Positions 16,225-24,994 of a stretch of DNA of 64,000 nucleotides are shown in pieces. The stretch is from Paracoccus sp. IB05. Its GTDB lineage: Bacteria; Pseudomonadota; Alphaproteobacteria; Rhodobacterales; Rhodobacteraceae. The stretch is taken from the NCBI RefSeq assembly GCF_016405985.1, contig NZ_JAEFCF010000018.1, forward strand, positions 29,692 through 93,691, read 5' to 3'. How positions within the stretch are numbered: the stretch's first letter is position 1; each line of letters begins with the position of its first letter. The notes under the pieces were generated by a model that worked only from the letters and a program-made list of their open reading frames with translations, had not been told where the DNA came from and searched no databases. The translations under genes and the position numbers were made by a program.

Positions 16225-18059
16225 GGTTCATCACCGAGATGCTTGTAAATCGTCGTCCGCGACATGCCGAGCGCGCGCGCCGCGAGCGAGACATTCCCCT
16301 CATGTCGCTGCACAGCGGTGCGGATGGCCTGGCACTGGCTTTCCTTCCAGGGCACGCCCGTGCATTGGCTGCAGCAATCAGCCACCGGCACCGCAGCCGG
16401 CTGCGGCAGCAGCGCGTCGAAATCGGTCACCTCCAATACACCATCGGTGGAACCCAGCATGGCCTGGATCACAGTCGCGCGCAGCTCATGCAGGTTCCCG
16501 GGCCAGTCATGTGCGGCCAGCCGCGCCAGGGCAGTTTCGGAAATCCGCGCCTCCGCCCGCACTGACCGCGCGAAACGCAAGGCCAGCGCCGCAAGATCCG
16601 CACGTTTGCGCAAGGGCGGCAGTTCCAGCCGGAAGCCTTCGAGCCGGTAGCGCAAGGCCGGAAGCAGCCCCGCCAGCCCGCCCGCCTCGCTGGTTACGCT
16701 TACCACCCGGAGATCGCAACGGATCAGCGCGCCGGTCGCAGGCTGGCGATATTCGCCACTGTCAAGCACCCCGGCCAGCGCCGCCTGAGCCATCTGCGGC
16801 AAAGCGGTGACCTCATCAAGCAGCAGGGTTCCGCCCTCTGTCTGTTGCAAAAGGCCCGGCTGCCCTTCTGCGCCCAAAAGCTGCGGCAGATCGGCCTCGG
16901 CCAGCATCCTGCCATCCAGCACCACAAGCGGCCCAGGCCGCGCCATCGCCGCATGGGCCAGCCGCGCGATCAGTGCCTTGCCGGTGCCGGTCTCGCCGCT
17001 GATCGCAATCACCACGCCGCGCCGCGCCGCATCGGGCAAGGCCTGCAAACGCTGCCAGAGTGCCGGGTCTTCGACCACGACATCGCGAAACAGGTTCTTC
17101 GCCGGCGCCGCCTCGTCCGCGACGGGCCTCAGCCGCCGGGCCAGCGCGAAACTCGCCCGGTTCGCCACCGCGCGCAGCGACACCGCCGAGCCGATCCGGT
17201 CACGGATGCGCAATGTCTCTCCCTCGGCCAGACGGCGCTGAATCGCGGCAAAGGGCTGCTCGAAGATGCGGTCAAAACTCTCGCCCATCAGGCGCGGGAA
17301 GCCGGTCAGGAACATCTCACCCTTGCGATTGATCGCCGTGACGGTGAGGTCTTCGCCGAGCACCAGCATCCCCATCGACAGCGTACCGAGATATTCCGGC
17401 CTCGGGTGGAACTGCAATACGATGCTGCGGTCATGGCGGACGCGGATCAGACTGTTCTCGATGCTGGATGCCGACATCTGCACCAGGGCCGCCGTATGCT
17501 GCTGCCGCACCGCAGACATCGATGAGGCATCCAGCACCCCCGCAAGCTGCCCCGCCCCGTCAAAGATCGGCGCCGAGATGCAGGAGACATCGCCATGTGC
17601 GCGCAGAAAATGCTCGCCGCCATAGACCTGGGCGGGGCGCCCTGTCGCGATACAGACCCCCATCGCATTGGTGCCGCGCAGATCCTCGCTCCAGACCGAG
17701 CCGGGGATCACCTGGGCCCCCGCCTCGGTTTCGGCGAATTGCGGGTCATGCATCGTATCCAGCACCACCCCTTCGGGCGAGCCAAGCGCGATCATGAAAT
17801 TCGAGCCGGCGATCTGATCGAACAACAGTTCCAGCTCTGGCCGCGCGAAGCGGATCAGATCGGCGTGAAGCTGGCAGGTCGCGGTGAATTCTGTCGATGA
17901 CTGGATCAGCCGCCGGCTTCTCTCCAGCGGGTCAAGGCCATGATCAAGGCTTCTGAGCCAGCTTTCCGTAATATCTCCGGGCAGCGCGCCGCCGGGAAAA
18001 CGCCCTTGCGTTTCAAGTTGATGGCGGGCGCGGGTCAGTGCCGAAGTCTGCATCTCCAT
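16221..18059 (-). CDS. AcoR/DhaR-like transcriptional activator without GAFTGA loop
   Basis: A 612-residue regulator: N-terminal GAF-like sensor (about residues 50-200), a PAS-like middle, an AAA+ domain and a Fis HTH (EGNVSLAARALGMSRTTIYKHL). Walker A (GETGTGK) and Walker B (GGTLLLDEV) are present, but the segment between them is shortened and has no GAFTGA, the loop that contacts sigma54. Known activators lacking it (E. coli DhaR, Rhodobacter capsulatus NtrC) work with sigma70. The ATG at 18059 follows GGGGAGGGG; the frame stays open to 18218 but that part is not protein-like. It is divergent from the alcohol dehydrogenase at 18412, its probable target. Confidence 0.88.
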   Translation of the reverse strand: MEMQTSALTRARHQLETQGRFPGGALPGDITESWLRSLDHGLDPLERSRRLIQSSTEFTATCQLHADLIRFARPELELLFDQIAGSNFMIALGSPEGVVLDTMHDPQFAETEAGAQVIPGSVWSEDLRGTNAMGVCIATGRPAQVYGGEHFLRAHGDVSCISAPIFDGAGQLAGVLDASSMSAVRQQHTAALVQMSASSIENSLIRVRHDRSIVLQFHPRPEYLGTLSMGMLVLGEDLTVTAINRKGEMFLTGFPRLMGESFDRIFEQPFAAIQRRLAEGETLRIRDRIGSAVSLRAVANRASFALARRLRPVADEAAPAKNLFRDVVVEDPALWQRLQALPDAARRGVVIAISGETGTGKALIARLAHAAMARPGPLVVLDGRMLAEADLPQLLGAEGQPGLLQQTEGGTLLLDEVTALPQMAQAALAGVLDSGEYRQPATGALIRCDLRVVSVTSEAGGLAGLLPALRYRLEGFRLELPPLRKRADLAALALRFARSVRAEARISETALARLAAHDWPGNLHELRATVIQAMLGSTDGVLEVTDFDALLPQPAAVPVADCCSQCTGVPWKESQCQAIRTAVQRHEGNVSLAARALGMSRTTIYKHLGDEP

Positions 18060-18199
18060 GGCGCCGGCCCCTCCCCGGGCTTGTCCATTTCTTTTGTGCC
18101 GGGCCGCCTCCCCGCGCCCCGACAGCCCTTTTTGCGGGCCGTTCGAAAACGTATCGGCTGCCCGCCACCTGTCAACCTTGGCCTGTGATTCGCCCTGAC

Positions 18200-18278
18200 C
18201 TGTCCAGTTTCTGAACATCTCTCACGCCGCAGGGCACAAGTGGCCTGCCCCCGGCCAGACTGTTCACCCCCTGAACAG
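18200..18278. promoter_or_regulatory. paired palindromes, likely activator binding sites
   Basis: A perfect 19-bp palindrome CTGTTCA-CCCCC-TGAACAG is at 18260-18278 and a one-mismatch copy CTGTCCA-GTTTC-TGAACAT at 18200-18218, exactly 60 bp apart. A weaker third copy (TCGTCCA-GTTCG-CGGACGC) may start at 18293. They lie in the 352-bp gap between the divergent AcoR-like regulator and the alcohol dehydrogenase at 18412, so they are the likely sites of that regulator. No good sigma54 promoter was found in this gap. Confidence 0.6.
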
Positions 18279-18371
18279 CGCCAGCCCTGGATCGTCCAGT
18301 TCGCGGACGCCCCCCCGCCGCAAATTCCGCCGGGTTTGCCAGCGCGGCCAGGATGCGCCACCTCTTCGCCC

Positions 18372-18391
18372 TACCGCCGGGGAGGGCGGTA
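18372..18391 (+). promoter_or_regulatory. leader hairpin before the dehydrogenase gene
   Basis: A perfect 7-bp inverted repeat TACCGCC / GGCGGTA around a 6-base loop ends 3 bases before the GAGGAGG ribosome site of the gene at 18412. There is no U tract, so it is not a terminator. It could stabilise the mRNA or modulate ribosome access. Confidence 0.4.
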
Positions 18392-18411
18392 TCCGAGGAG
18401 GCAACCCGACC

Positions 18412-19464
18412 ATGAAAGCCCAGGTTCTTCATACCTATGATCCCGCTCTGACCGCGCCCGAATGGGTGCGCGGCGCAGAGGTGGCGGATCCGAAGATCGT
18501 GAAATCGAGTGACGTGATCATCCGCATCGGCGGCGCGGGGGTCTGTCGCACCGATCTCCATATTATCGAGGGCATCTGGCGTCCCCATACCGACCCTTCG
18601 GGCACCGCCCTCCTGCCTTTGATCATGGGGCATGAGAATGCAGGCTGGATCGAAGAGATCGGGCCCGAGGTCGAAGGCTTCAAAAAAGGCGATCCGGTGA
18701 TCGTCCACCCAAAAGTGACGGGGGGCACCTGTATCGCCTGCCGTCGCGGCCATGACATGCATGGCGAGGGGAAATTCCCCGGGCTCGACAGCAATGGGGG
18801 CTATGCGGAACTGCTGCAGACCTCGGCCAGGAATCTGATCGCGCTGCCTAAGACGCTCGCCCCGAAAGATGTGGCACCCTATGCCGATGCCGGGCTCACC
18901 GCTTACCGGGCGGCGAAAAAGGCGGCGCAGCAATTGCTGCCGGATCAGGCTGCCGTGGTGATCGGGGCCGGTGGCCTTGGCCATATCGGCATCCAGGTGT
19001 TGCGCGCCATGTGCGCCGCGCGGATCATCGTGGTCGACACCTCAGACGCCTCGCTCTCGCTGGCCGCTGAACATGGGGCCGATCACCTGATCAAGGCCGA
19101 TGGCGGCGAGGTCGACGCGGTTCTCGCGCTGACCGGCGGCAAAGGGGCGGAAGCGGTGATCGACTTCGTCGGCGAAAAGGGCACCACGAAGAAGGGTCTC
19201 GATATGACCCGGCCCATGGGCAGCTATTACGTCGTCGGCTACGGCGAGGAGATCCGCGTCCCCACCGTCGATATGGTGATCACCGAGAAGAACATCATCG
19301 GAAATCTCGTCGGCACCTGGGCCGAACTGACCGAGCTGATGGCGCTTGCCGATCGCGGCCTCGTGGAACTGGCGACGAAACATTACCGGCTCGATCAGGC
19401 CAATCAGGCGCTGCAAGACCTGCACCAGGGCAAGATCCGCGGCCGTGCCGTGCTGGTGCCTTAA
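18412..19464 (+). CDS. zinc-type alcohol dehydrogenase with reduced structural-zinc site
   Basis: A 350-residue medium-chain dehydrogenase closely related to the one at 643. It has GVCRTDLHIIEG, GHENAG and the cofactor motif GAGGLGH. In the structural zinc loop two of the four cysteines are replaced by glycine (GGTC-IAC-RRGHDMHG). GAGGAGG stands 10 bases before the ATG. It is 40 bases upstream of a substrate-binding protein gene and so opens an operon with the whole ABC importer, suggesting that the imported compound, or its product, is an alcohol or polyol. Confidence 0.9.
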   Translation: MKAQVLHTYDPALTAPEWVRGAEVADPKIVKSSDVIIRIGGAGVCRTDLHIIEGIWRPHTDPSGTALLPLIMGHENAGWIEEIGPEVEGFKKGDPVIVHPKVTGGTCIACRRGHDMHGEGKFPGLDSNGGYAELLQTSARNLIALPKTLAPKDVAPYADAGLTAYRAAKKAAQQLLPDQAAVVIGAGGLGHIGIQVLRAMCAARIIVVDTSDASLSLAAEHGADHLIKADGGEVDAVLALTGGKGAEAVIDFVGEKGTTKKGLDMTRPMGSYYVVGYGEEIRVPTVDMVITEKNIIGNLVGTWAELTELMALADRGLVELATKHYRLDQANQALQDLHQGKIRGRAVLVP

Positions 19465-19504
19465 CGGGCACCGGCAAACTGCAACCTGACTCTGGGAGGA
19501 AGTC

Positions 19505-21037
19505 ATGACCAAAGGAACCGCTTTGAAGCGGCTGTTTCTTGCGACCACCGTTCTGGCCTGTGCCACCGGTCTCGCAAGCGCCGGGGATTATTCGAAATAC
19601 GGCATCAAAGAAGATGTGCCGGGGATCTGCAGCTATGCGGCCATTGATGCGAAAGACTATTCCGGCCGCACGCTGAACGTCATCACCCATGCGATCCCGG
19701 TGATCGGTGAACCGACCGCCCTGCATGCCCAGCAATTCCAGGAGCTGACCGGGGCCACGGTGAATGTGGTCCATGTGCCGTTTGGCGACCTGTTCCAGCG
19801 CGTCATGATCCCGTTCCAGACCCAGCAGGCGGCCTATGACGTCCTGTTCTATGCCTCGCTCTGGATCGGCGATTTCAACCCTTACCTGGCCGAAGTGCCT
19901 GCCGAATATCAGCAGGTCTCGGGTATGCAGGCGGTGACCGCCACCTATCGCGGCATCGCCTCCTGGGGGGATCGGATGCTGCAATACACCATGGATGGCG
20001 ACCGGCATTACCTGAAATACCGTGCCGATGTATTTGACAACGCTGACGCCCAGGCGCTGTTCAAAGAGAAAACCGGCCGCGACCTGACCGTCCCCGCCAC
20101 CTGGGAGGAATATAACGAGGTCGCCGCTGTCTTCACCAATACCGACTGGGATGGCGATGGCGCGCCGAATTTCGGCACCGCCGAGGTCACCAAACGCGAT
20201 GATCTGATGTTCTCGGCCTTCATCAGCCGGGTCGCGCCCTATGCGAAGCACCCCGATGTGAAGGGTGGTTTCTTCTTTGACCTCGAGACCATGACACCTT
20301 TGGTGAACACCCCCGGCTGGGTGCGCGGGCTGGAGCTGTTTGTCGAAGCCCAGGCCTCGATGCCGCCGGGAGGCACCTCCTTCGGGCTGGGTGACGAGAT
20401 CTTTTCCTTCGGCGGCGGGCAGACGCTGATGTCTTACAGCTGGGATGATGCCTTCATCCAGGCGATGCAGGAAGACAGCCCGATCCGCAACAAGGTCGCC
20501 GCGGCCATGCTGCCCGGTGCGCGCGAGGTCTGGAACCGCGAGACCGGCGCCTGGGATAGTTTCGAGGATCCGAACCGCGTCGCCTATGTCACCTGGGGCT
20601 GGACCTCGGCCGTGGCAAAGGACAGCAAGAACCAGGATATGGCCTTCGATTTCCTGTGTTTCTTCGCCAATGAGGGCAATACGGAATCCGATCTTCAGAT
20701 CGGGCGTTTCGGGATCAACCCCTACCGCGACAGCCATTTCGACCCAGCGTTTTACGAGACCGAACTCGGCTGGGACAAGGCGGTGGCCGAGACCTATACG
20801 ACCACGCTGAAAGGCATCGACACCGCGCCGAACCAGGTTTTTGACCTGCGGGTGCCGGGGGTAGGGGAATTCATGTCCTCGCTTGCCGCCGGAGTTGCGC
20901 GGGCACAATCGGGCGAGCAGACGGCCCAGGCCGCGCTGGACGGTGTCGCCGCCGAATGGAACGCCATTGTCGAACGCATCGGTGCGGACCGGGTCCGCGA
21001 GGCCTATGCCAATGTGGTCGCGCTCGAAGACCGCTGA
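19505..21037 (+). CDS. ABC transporter substrate-binding protein (family 1, polyol/sugar type)
   Basis: A 510-residue periplasmic protein with a Sec signal peptide (basic MTKGTALKR, hydrophobic core, ASA cleavage near residue 26). It is a long binding protein of the sugar/glycerol group, similar in size class to GlpV. A loop at about residues 216-227 (NTDWDGDGAPNFG) looks like an EF-hand/dockerin calcium loop. GGGAGGAA precedes the ATG. First transporter gene after the dehydrogenase; two permeases and two ATPases follow in the GlpSTPQV pattern. Confidence 0.9.
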   Translation: MTKGTALKRLFLATTVLACATGLASAGDYSKYGIKEDVPGICSYAAIDAKDYSGRTLNVITHAIPVIGEPTALHAQQFQELTGATVNVVHVPFGDLFQRVMIPFQTQQAAYDVLFYASLWIGDFNPYLAEVPAEYQQVSGMQAVTATYRGIASWGDRMLQYTMDGDRHYLKYRADVFDNADAQALFKEKTGRDLTVPATWEEYNEVAAVFTNTDWDGDGAPNFGTAEVTKRDDLMFSAFISRVAPYAKHPDVKGGFFFDLETMTPLVNTPGWVRGLELFVEAQASMPPGGTSFGLGDEIFSFGGGQTLMSYSWDDAFIQAMQEDSPIRNKVAAAMLPGAREVWNRETGAWDSFEDPNRVAYVTWGWTSAVAKDSKNQDMAFDFLCFFANEGNTESDLQIGRFGINPYRDSHFDPAFYETELGWDKAVAETYTTTLKGIDTAPNQVFDLRVPGVGEFMSSLAAGVARAQSGEQTAQAALDGVAAEWNAIVERIGADRVREAYANVVALEDR

Positions 21038-21158
21038 CCTGACGGAGGGCCGCGCCCCGGCCCTCCGCTTCCCTGCGCCCGTTTCGGCCTGGCCGGCAAG
21101 TCATCCGGAGGGCCGCATTCCGCAGGCCCAGACCGCAAGCCGCTTCCGGAGGATCCCC

Positions 21159-22028
21159 GTGTACCGCCAGAAATACATCTTCCTGCTGCCAGGCCTGCTG
21201 GTCCTGATCGCGGTGATCCTTTTCCCGCTCCTCTTCACCATCCGCGTCAGTTTCTCGTCCTGGGATGTCTATAATCCGGGCCTGAACAATGCCGGCGGCG
21301 CGATGTATGCCAGAATGTGGGACGATGCCCGCTATTGGGAGGCGCTGAGGCGGCTCTCTGTCCTGAGCATTTCAACCGTTCTGATCCAGTATGTGCTGGG
21401 CTTTGCGCTGGCGCTGCTGGTCTGGCGCGAGATCGCGGCGCGGCGGTTCTTCCGGGTGCTGTTTCTGGTGCCGATGATGACGACGCCGGTGGTGATGTCG
21501 GTGATCTGGCGCACCATCTTTCACGAAAGCCTCGGGCCGCTGAACCCGATCCTAGACGCCATCGGCATCGGCGCCCAGCCCTGGCTGTCGCAACCCGGAT
21601 TTGCCTTCGCCGCCGTAATGGTGGTCGAGATCTGGCAATGGACGCCCTTCATGTTCCTCCTTCTGCTCGCAGGGTTGCTGTCCCTGCCCTCCGAGCCCTT
21701 CCTTGCCGCCAAGGTCGACGGGGCCGGGCCGATCCGCACCTTTCTGTCGGTGACCTTCCCGATGATGGGCGCGATTTCGGTGGGCGCCATCCTGATCCGC
21801 GCGATCGAGGCGTCAAAGATCATGGAGACGGTCTATGTCCTGACCTCGGGTGGTCCAGGAACATCAACCGAAACAGTGAGTTACTACATTTATATCCGGG
21901 GAATGCGTGATTTCCAGATCGGCTATTCTGCGGCTTTGTCACTGACCTATCTGATCATCATGGCGGTGGCACTGACCCTGATCGCGAAAGCGCTGATGCG
22001 GCTGATGGTGCGGGGGGCACAGGCATGA
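21159..22028 (+). CDS. ABC transporter permease 1
   Basis: A 289-residue inner-membrane permease with about six transmembrane segments (first YIFLLPGLLVLIAVILFPLL). The EAA-type loop reads DGAGPIRTFLSVTFPMM. The start is GTG at 21159: it has GGAGG six bases upstream and gives the normal length. The upstream frame to 20883 overlaps the binding-protein gene and is not membrane-protein-like. Its stop overlaps the next permease by 4 bases. Confidence 0.9.
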   Translation: MYRQKYIFLLPGLLVLIAVILFPLLFTIRVSFSSWDVYNPGLNNAGGAMYARMWDDARYWEALRRLSVLSISTVLIQYVLGFALALLVWREIAARRFFRVLFLVPMMTTPVVMSVIWRTIFHESLGPLNPILDAIGIGAQPWLSQPGFAFAAVMVVEIWQWTPFMFLLLLAGLLSLPSEPFLAAKVDGAGPIRTFLSVTFPMMGAISVGAILIRAIEASKIMETVYVLTSGGPGTSTETVSYYIYIRGMRDFQIGYSAALSLTYLIIMAVALTLIAKALMRLMVRGAQA

Positions 22029-22867
22029 AGACGTTCTATCTTGCGCTGAAATACCTCGCTGTCACGCTCTGGTCGGCTTTCGTGATCTTTCCCTTCCTCT
22101 GGATGCTCTCGACCAGTTTCAAGTCGCAAAACGCGGTGACCGGCGGCGCGACCTGGATCCCCTGGGCGCAATTCGAGCCCTCGCTTGCCGGCTGGAAATC
22201 GCTCTTCGGCGGGGTTGGCGGCATCAATATTGTGAAACCCTATATCAATTCGGTCATCGTCACCGGCACAGCATCGGTCATCGCACTGGTGCTGGGCACC
22301 CTTGCCGCTTACGGGCTGTCGCGCTTTACCTTCCGCGCCGGGCCGATCCGCAACGCAGACATCACCTTCTTCTTCATCTCGCAGCGCATCATGCCGCCCA
22401 TCGTGCTGGCGATCCCGTTCTTCCTGATGCTGCGCTGGCTGGGGCTTCTCGACAGCCTGCCGGGGCTGATCCTTGTCTATGTCGCGGCGCTGATGCCGAT
22501 TGCGGTCTGGGTGATGGTGGATTTCTTCAACACCATCCCGCGTGCGCTGGATGAGATGGCCTGGCTGGATGGCTGTACGCCCGTCACCACCTTCCTGCGG
22601 GTGATCCTGCCGAATGTGGCTCCGGGCCTTGTGGTCGCGGGCATGTTCTGCCTGATCTTCGGCTGGAATGACTTTTTCTTCGCCTTCACGCTGACCTTCA
22701 CCCAGACGCAGCTATTGCCGGTTTCCATCGTCGCGCTGAACTCATCCGTCACACCCTGGTGGTCGCTTTCCGCCGCCGCCATTGTCTCGGTAGCACCTCT
22801 GGCGGTACTGGCCTTCGTGGTTGAGCGTTTCCTTGCACGCGGCGGTCTCGCCGGGGCGGTGCGCTGA
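22025..22867 (+). CDS. ABC transporter permease 2
   Basis: A 280-residue permease of the MalG/UgpE side with six predicted membrane segments and the EAA loop DEMAWLDGCTPVTTFLRVILP. ATGA overlap with permease 1 and a one-base overlap with the first ATPase gene show tight translational coupling. It forms a heterodimer with permease 1 in the inner membrane. Confidence 0.9.
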   Translation: MKTFYLALKYLAVTLWSAFVIFPFLWMLSTSFKSQNAVTGGATWIPWAQFEPSLAGWKSLFGGVGGINIVKPYINSVIVTGTASVIALVLGTLAAYGLSRFTFRAGPIRNADITFFFISQRIMPPIVLAIPFFLMLRWLGLLDSLPGLILVYVAALMPIAVWVMVDFFNTIPRALDEMAWLDGCTPVTTFLRVILPNVAPGLVVAGMFCLIFGWNDFFFAFTLTFTQTQLLPVSIVALNSSVTPWWSLSAAAIVSVAPLAVLAFVVERFLARGGLAGAVR

Positions 22868-23919
22868 TGCTGCACCTCGAAGATCTCAGCCTGTCCGAGG
22901 GCGGCGTGCCGCATCTCGCCGGCATCAGCCTCAAGTTCAAACCGGGTCTGACAACGCTGCTGGGCCGCACGGGGGCCGGTAAGACCACGCTTTTGCGCGC
23001 GATTGCGGGCCTTGTGCAGCCCGCCGGGCGGATCAGTTTCAACGGCGAGGACTGGTCGCATATCCCGCCCTGGCGGCGGCCCGTAGCGATGGTGACACAG
23101 CAATTCATCAATTACCCGCATCTCAACGTGCTGGATAACCTCGCTTTCCCACTGATCCGCCGGGGCGAGGAGAAAGCTGCGGCGCGCGAGGCTGCGCGCG
23201 ACATGCTGGGCCGTGTGGGCCTTGCGCAAATGGCCAGCCGGCGCCCGTCCGAGCTTTCGGGCGGCCAGCAGCAGCGGGTCGCCATCGCGCGCGCGCTGGT
23301 CAAAGGGGCGCCGATCCTTCTGCTGGATGAGCCCTTCGTGAACCTTGATTACAACCTGCGCGAAGGGATGCGCGAAGAGCTCTCTGCACTGCTTCATGCC
23401 ACCAGGACCACGGTGATCTATGCCTCGACCGACCCGCGCGAGGCGCTCCGGATGGGCGACGCCGTCGTCCTGATGTCCGAGGGGCGCGCGCTGCAATCCG
23501 GTCCGCCGCGCGCGGTTTTCACCGCGCCAGAGACGCTTGAGGCGGCGAAAGTGGTCAATGACCCACCGGTCAATCTGCTGGGCGCAGATCTCAGTGACAC
23601 CGGCCTCGAGATCGACCATCTCGGCGCCGCGCCGCGCGACAGTATCACAGGGCTGCCGCCTGGCCGCTACACGCTGGCGCTGCGCGCGGAAGATATCCGC
23701 CAGGGCGGTGACCTGATGGCGCGGGTCGCGCTGACCGAAGTGACGGGGTCCGAGACCGTGACCCATCTCGATGCCGGAGGCCAGCCGCTCGTCATGCTGG
23801 AACGCCGGATCGCAGACCATGCCCTTGGCCAGAACCTTTGCATAACACCCGATCTGAGCCGCGCCCTGGTCTATGGCGCCGATGGCAGGCTGATCGCGAA
23901 AGGGGGCCAGAATGGCTGA
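22867..23919 (+). CDS. ABC transporter ATPase, GlpS-like, H-loop lacking histidine
   Basis: A 350-residue nucleotide-binding subunit with a C-terminal regulatory (TOBE-like) part. Walker A GRTGAGKTT, Q-loop VTQQ, intact signature LSGGQQQR and Walker B ILLLDEP are present. The switch region reads IYASTDPREA, so the H-loop histidine is replaced by threonine. As far as I recall, the same replacement occurs in GlpS of the rhizobial glycerol importer. Paired with the next ATPase, which has the opposite defect. Confidence 0.88.
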   Translation: MLHLEDLSLSEGGVPHLAGISLKFKPGLTTLLGRTGAGKTTLLRAIAGLVQPAGRISFNGEDWSHIPPWRRPVAMVTQQFINYPHLNVLDNLAFPLIRRGEEKAAAREAARDMLGRVGLAQMASRRPSELSGGQQQRVAIARALVKGAPILLLDEPFVNLDYNLREGMREELSALLHATRTTVIYASTDPREALRMGDAVVLMSEGRALQSGPPRAVFTAPETLEAAKVVNDPPVNLLGADLSDTGLEIDHLGAAPRDSITGLPPGRYTLALRAEDIRQGGDLMARVALTEVTGSETVTHLDAGGQPLVMLERRIADHALGQNLCITPDLSRALVYGADGRLIAKGGQNG

Positions 23920-24991
23920 GATCCGGCTTGAGACCCTCGCGCATCGCTACAGTCCGCACGGGGCCTATGCGCTGAAGCCGCTCGACATGACCTGGCGCTC
24001 GGGCGGGACTTATGCGCTGCTCGGCCCCTCTGGCTGCGGCAAATCGACAATGCTCAACATTATTTCCGGCCTGATCCACCCGTCTGAAGGCCGGGTGCTG
24101 TTCGACGGCAGGGACGTCGCCGCTTTTGACACCGGGCGCCGCAAGATCGCCCAGGTCTTCCAGGTGCCGGTGATTTACCGGTCGATGACGGTGGGGCAGA
24201 ATCTCGGCTTTCCACTGGTCTGCCAGGGCGCGCCCGCCGCCCATCGCCGCAAACGGGTGGAGACGATTGCCGACCGGCTCGGCCTTGGCGCGGTGTTGAA
24301 CCGCCCCGCCAATGCGCTGACGGCGGATCAGAAGCAGCTCGTTTCACTCGGGCGCGGCCTCGTGCGCGAGGATGTGGCCGCGATCCTGCTTGATGAGCCT
24401 CTGACGGTGATCGACCCGCAGCAGAAATTCGACCTCCGCCGTATCCTCAAGGAAATAAACGTGGAATTCGGCGTGACCATGGTGCTGGTGACGCATGATC
24501 AGACCGAGGCGATGACCTTTGCCGAAGAGGTGATCGTGATGAATATGGGTGAAGTGGTGCAGGCGGGCACGCCGCGTGAGCTGTTCGAACACCCCGCCAC
24601 GCGCCATGTCGGCAGCTTCATCGGGGCGCCGGCGATGAATTTCCTGGCCGCGGTGGCGCAGGATGGCCAGGCGATGGTGCCCGGCACCGGTCTTGCTTTG
24701 CCGCTGCCTGCGGATGTGGGCTCCGGATCGGGCCCGGGCCCGGGCGAAGCGCTGACCCTCGGCTTCCGGCCCGAACATCTGCAACTGGCGGGCAAAGACG
24801 CGGCGCTCTCCGGCACCGTGACCCGGATCTGGTTCGAGGGGCTCGACGAGATCATCGCGCTTTCGCATCCGGCGGGTGAGATCCGGCTGCGCGCGCCTGC
24901 GGGCACCGGGCTCTCGCCCGGCGACCACGCCGGCATCGTACCGGAGCCGGGGCGGCTGCGGCTTTATGTGGCGGATCGTCTGGCGGGCTGA
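23912..24991 (+). CDS. ABC transporter ATPase, GlpT-like, degenerate signature motif
   Basis: A 359-residue ATPase. Walker A GPSGCGKST, Q-loop VFQ, Walker B AAILLDEP and a normal H-loop LVTHDQTEA are present, but the signature motif is LTADQKQLVSL instead of LSGGQ. A C-terminal TOBE-type domain follows. It overlaps the first ATPase by 8 bases. The heterodimer should have one canonical site (Walker A/B and histidine from this subunit, LSGGQ from the partner) and one dead site. Last gene of the import operon. Confidence 0.88.
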   Translation: MAEIRLETLAHRYSPHGAYALKPLDMTWRSGGTYALLGPSGCGKSTMLNIISGLIHPSEGRVLFDGRDVAAFDTGRRKIAQVFQVPVIYRSMTVGQNLGFPLVCQGAPAAHRRKRVETIADRLGLGAVLNRPANALTADQKQLVSLGRGLVREDVAAILLDEPLTVIDPQQKFDLRRILKEINVEFGVTMVLVTHDQTEAMTFAEEVIVMNMGEVVQAGTPRELFEHPATRHVGSFIGAPAMNFLAAVAQDGQAMVPGTGLALPLPADVGSGSGPGPGEALTLGFRPEHLQLAGKDAALSGTVTRIWFEGLDEIIALSHPAGEIRLRAPAGTGLSPGDHAGIVPEPGRLRLYVADRLAG

Positions 24992-24994
24992 GCC

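Noticed and set aside
18241..18255. TGGCCTGCCCCCGGC as a sigma54 promoter before the dehydrogenase at 18412
   Set aside because: The GG-N10-GC spacing fits, but the -12 element is poor and it lies upstream of, and almost touching, the putative activator site, leaving a leader of more than 150 bases.
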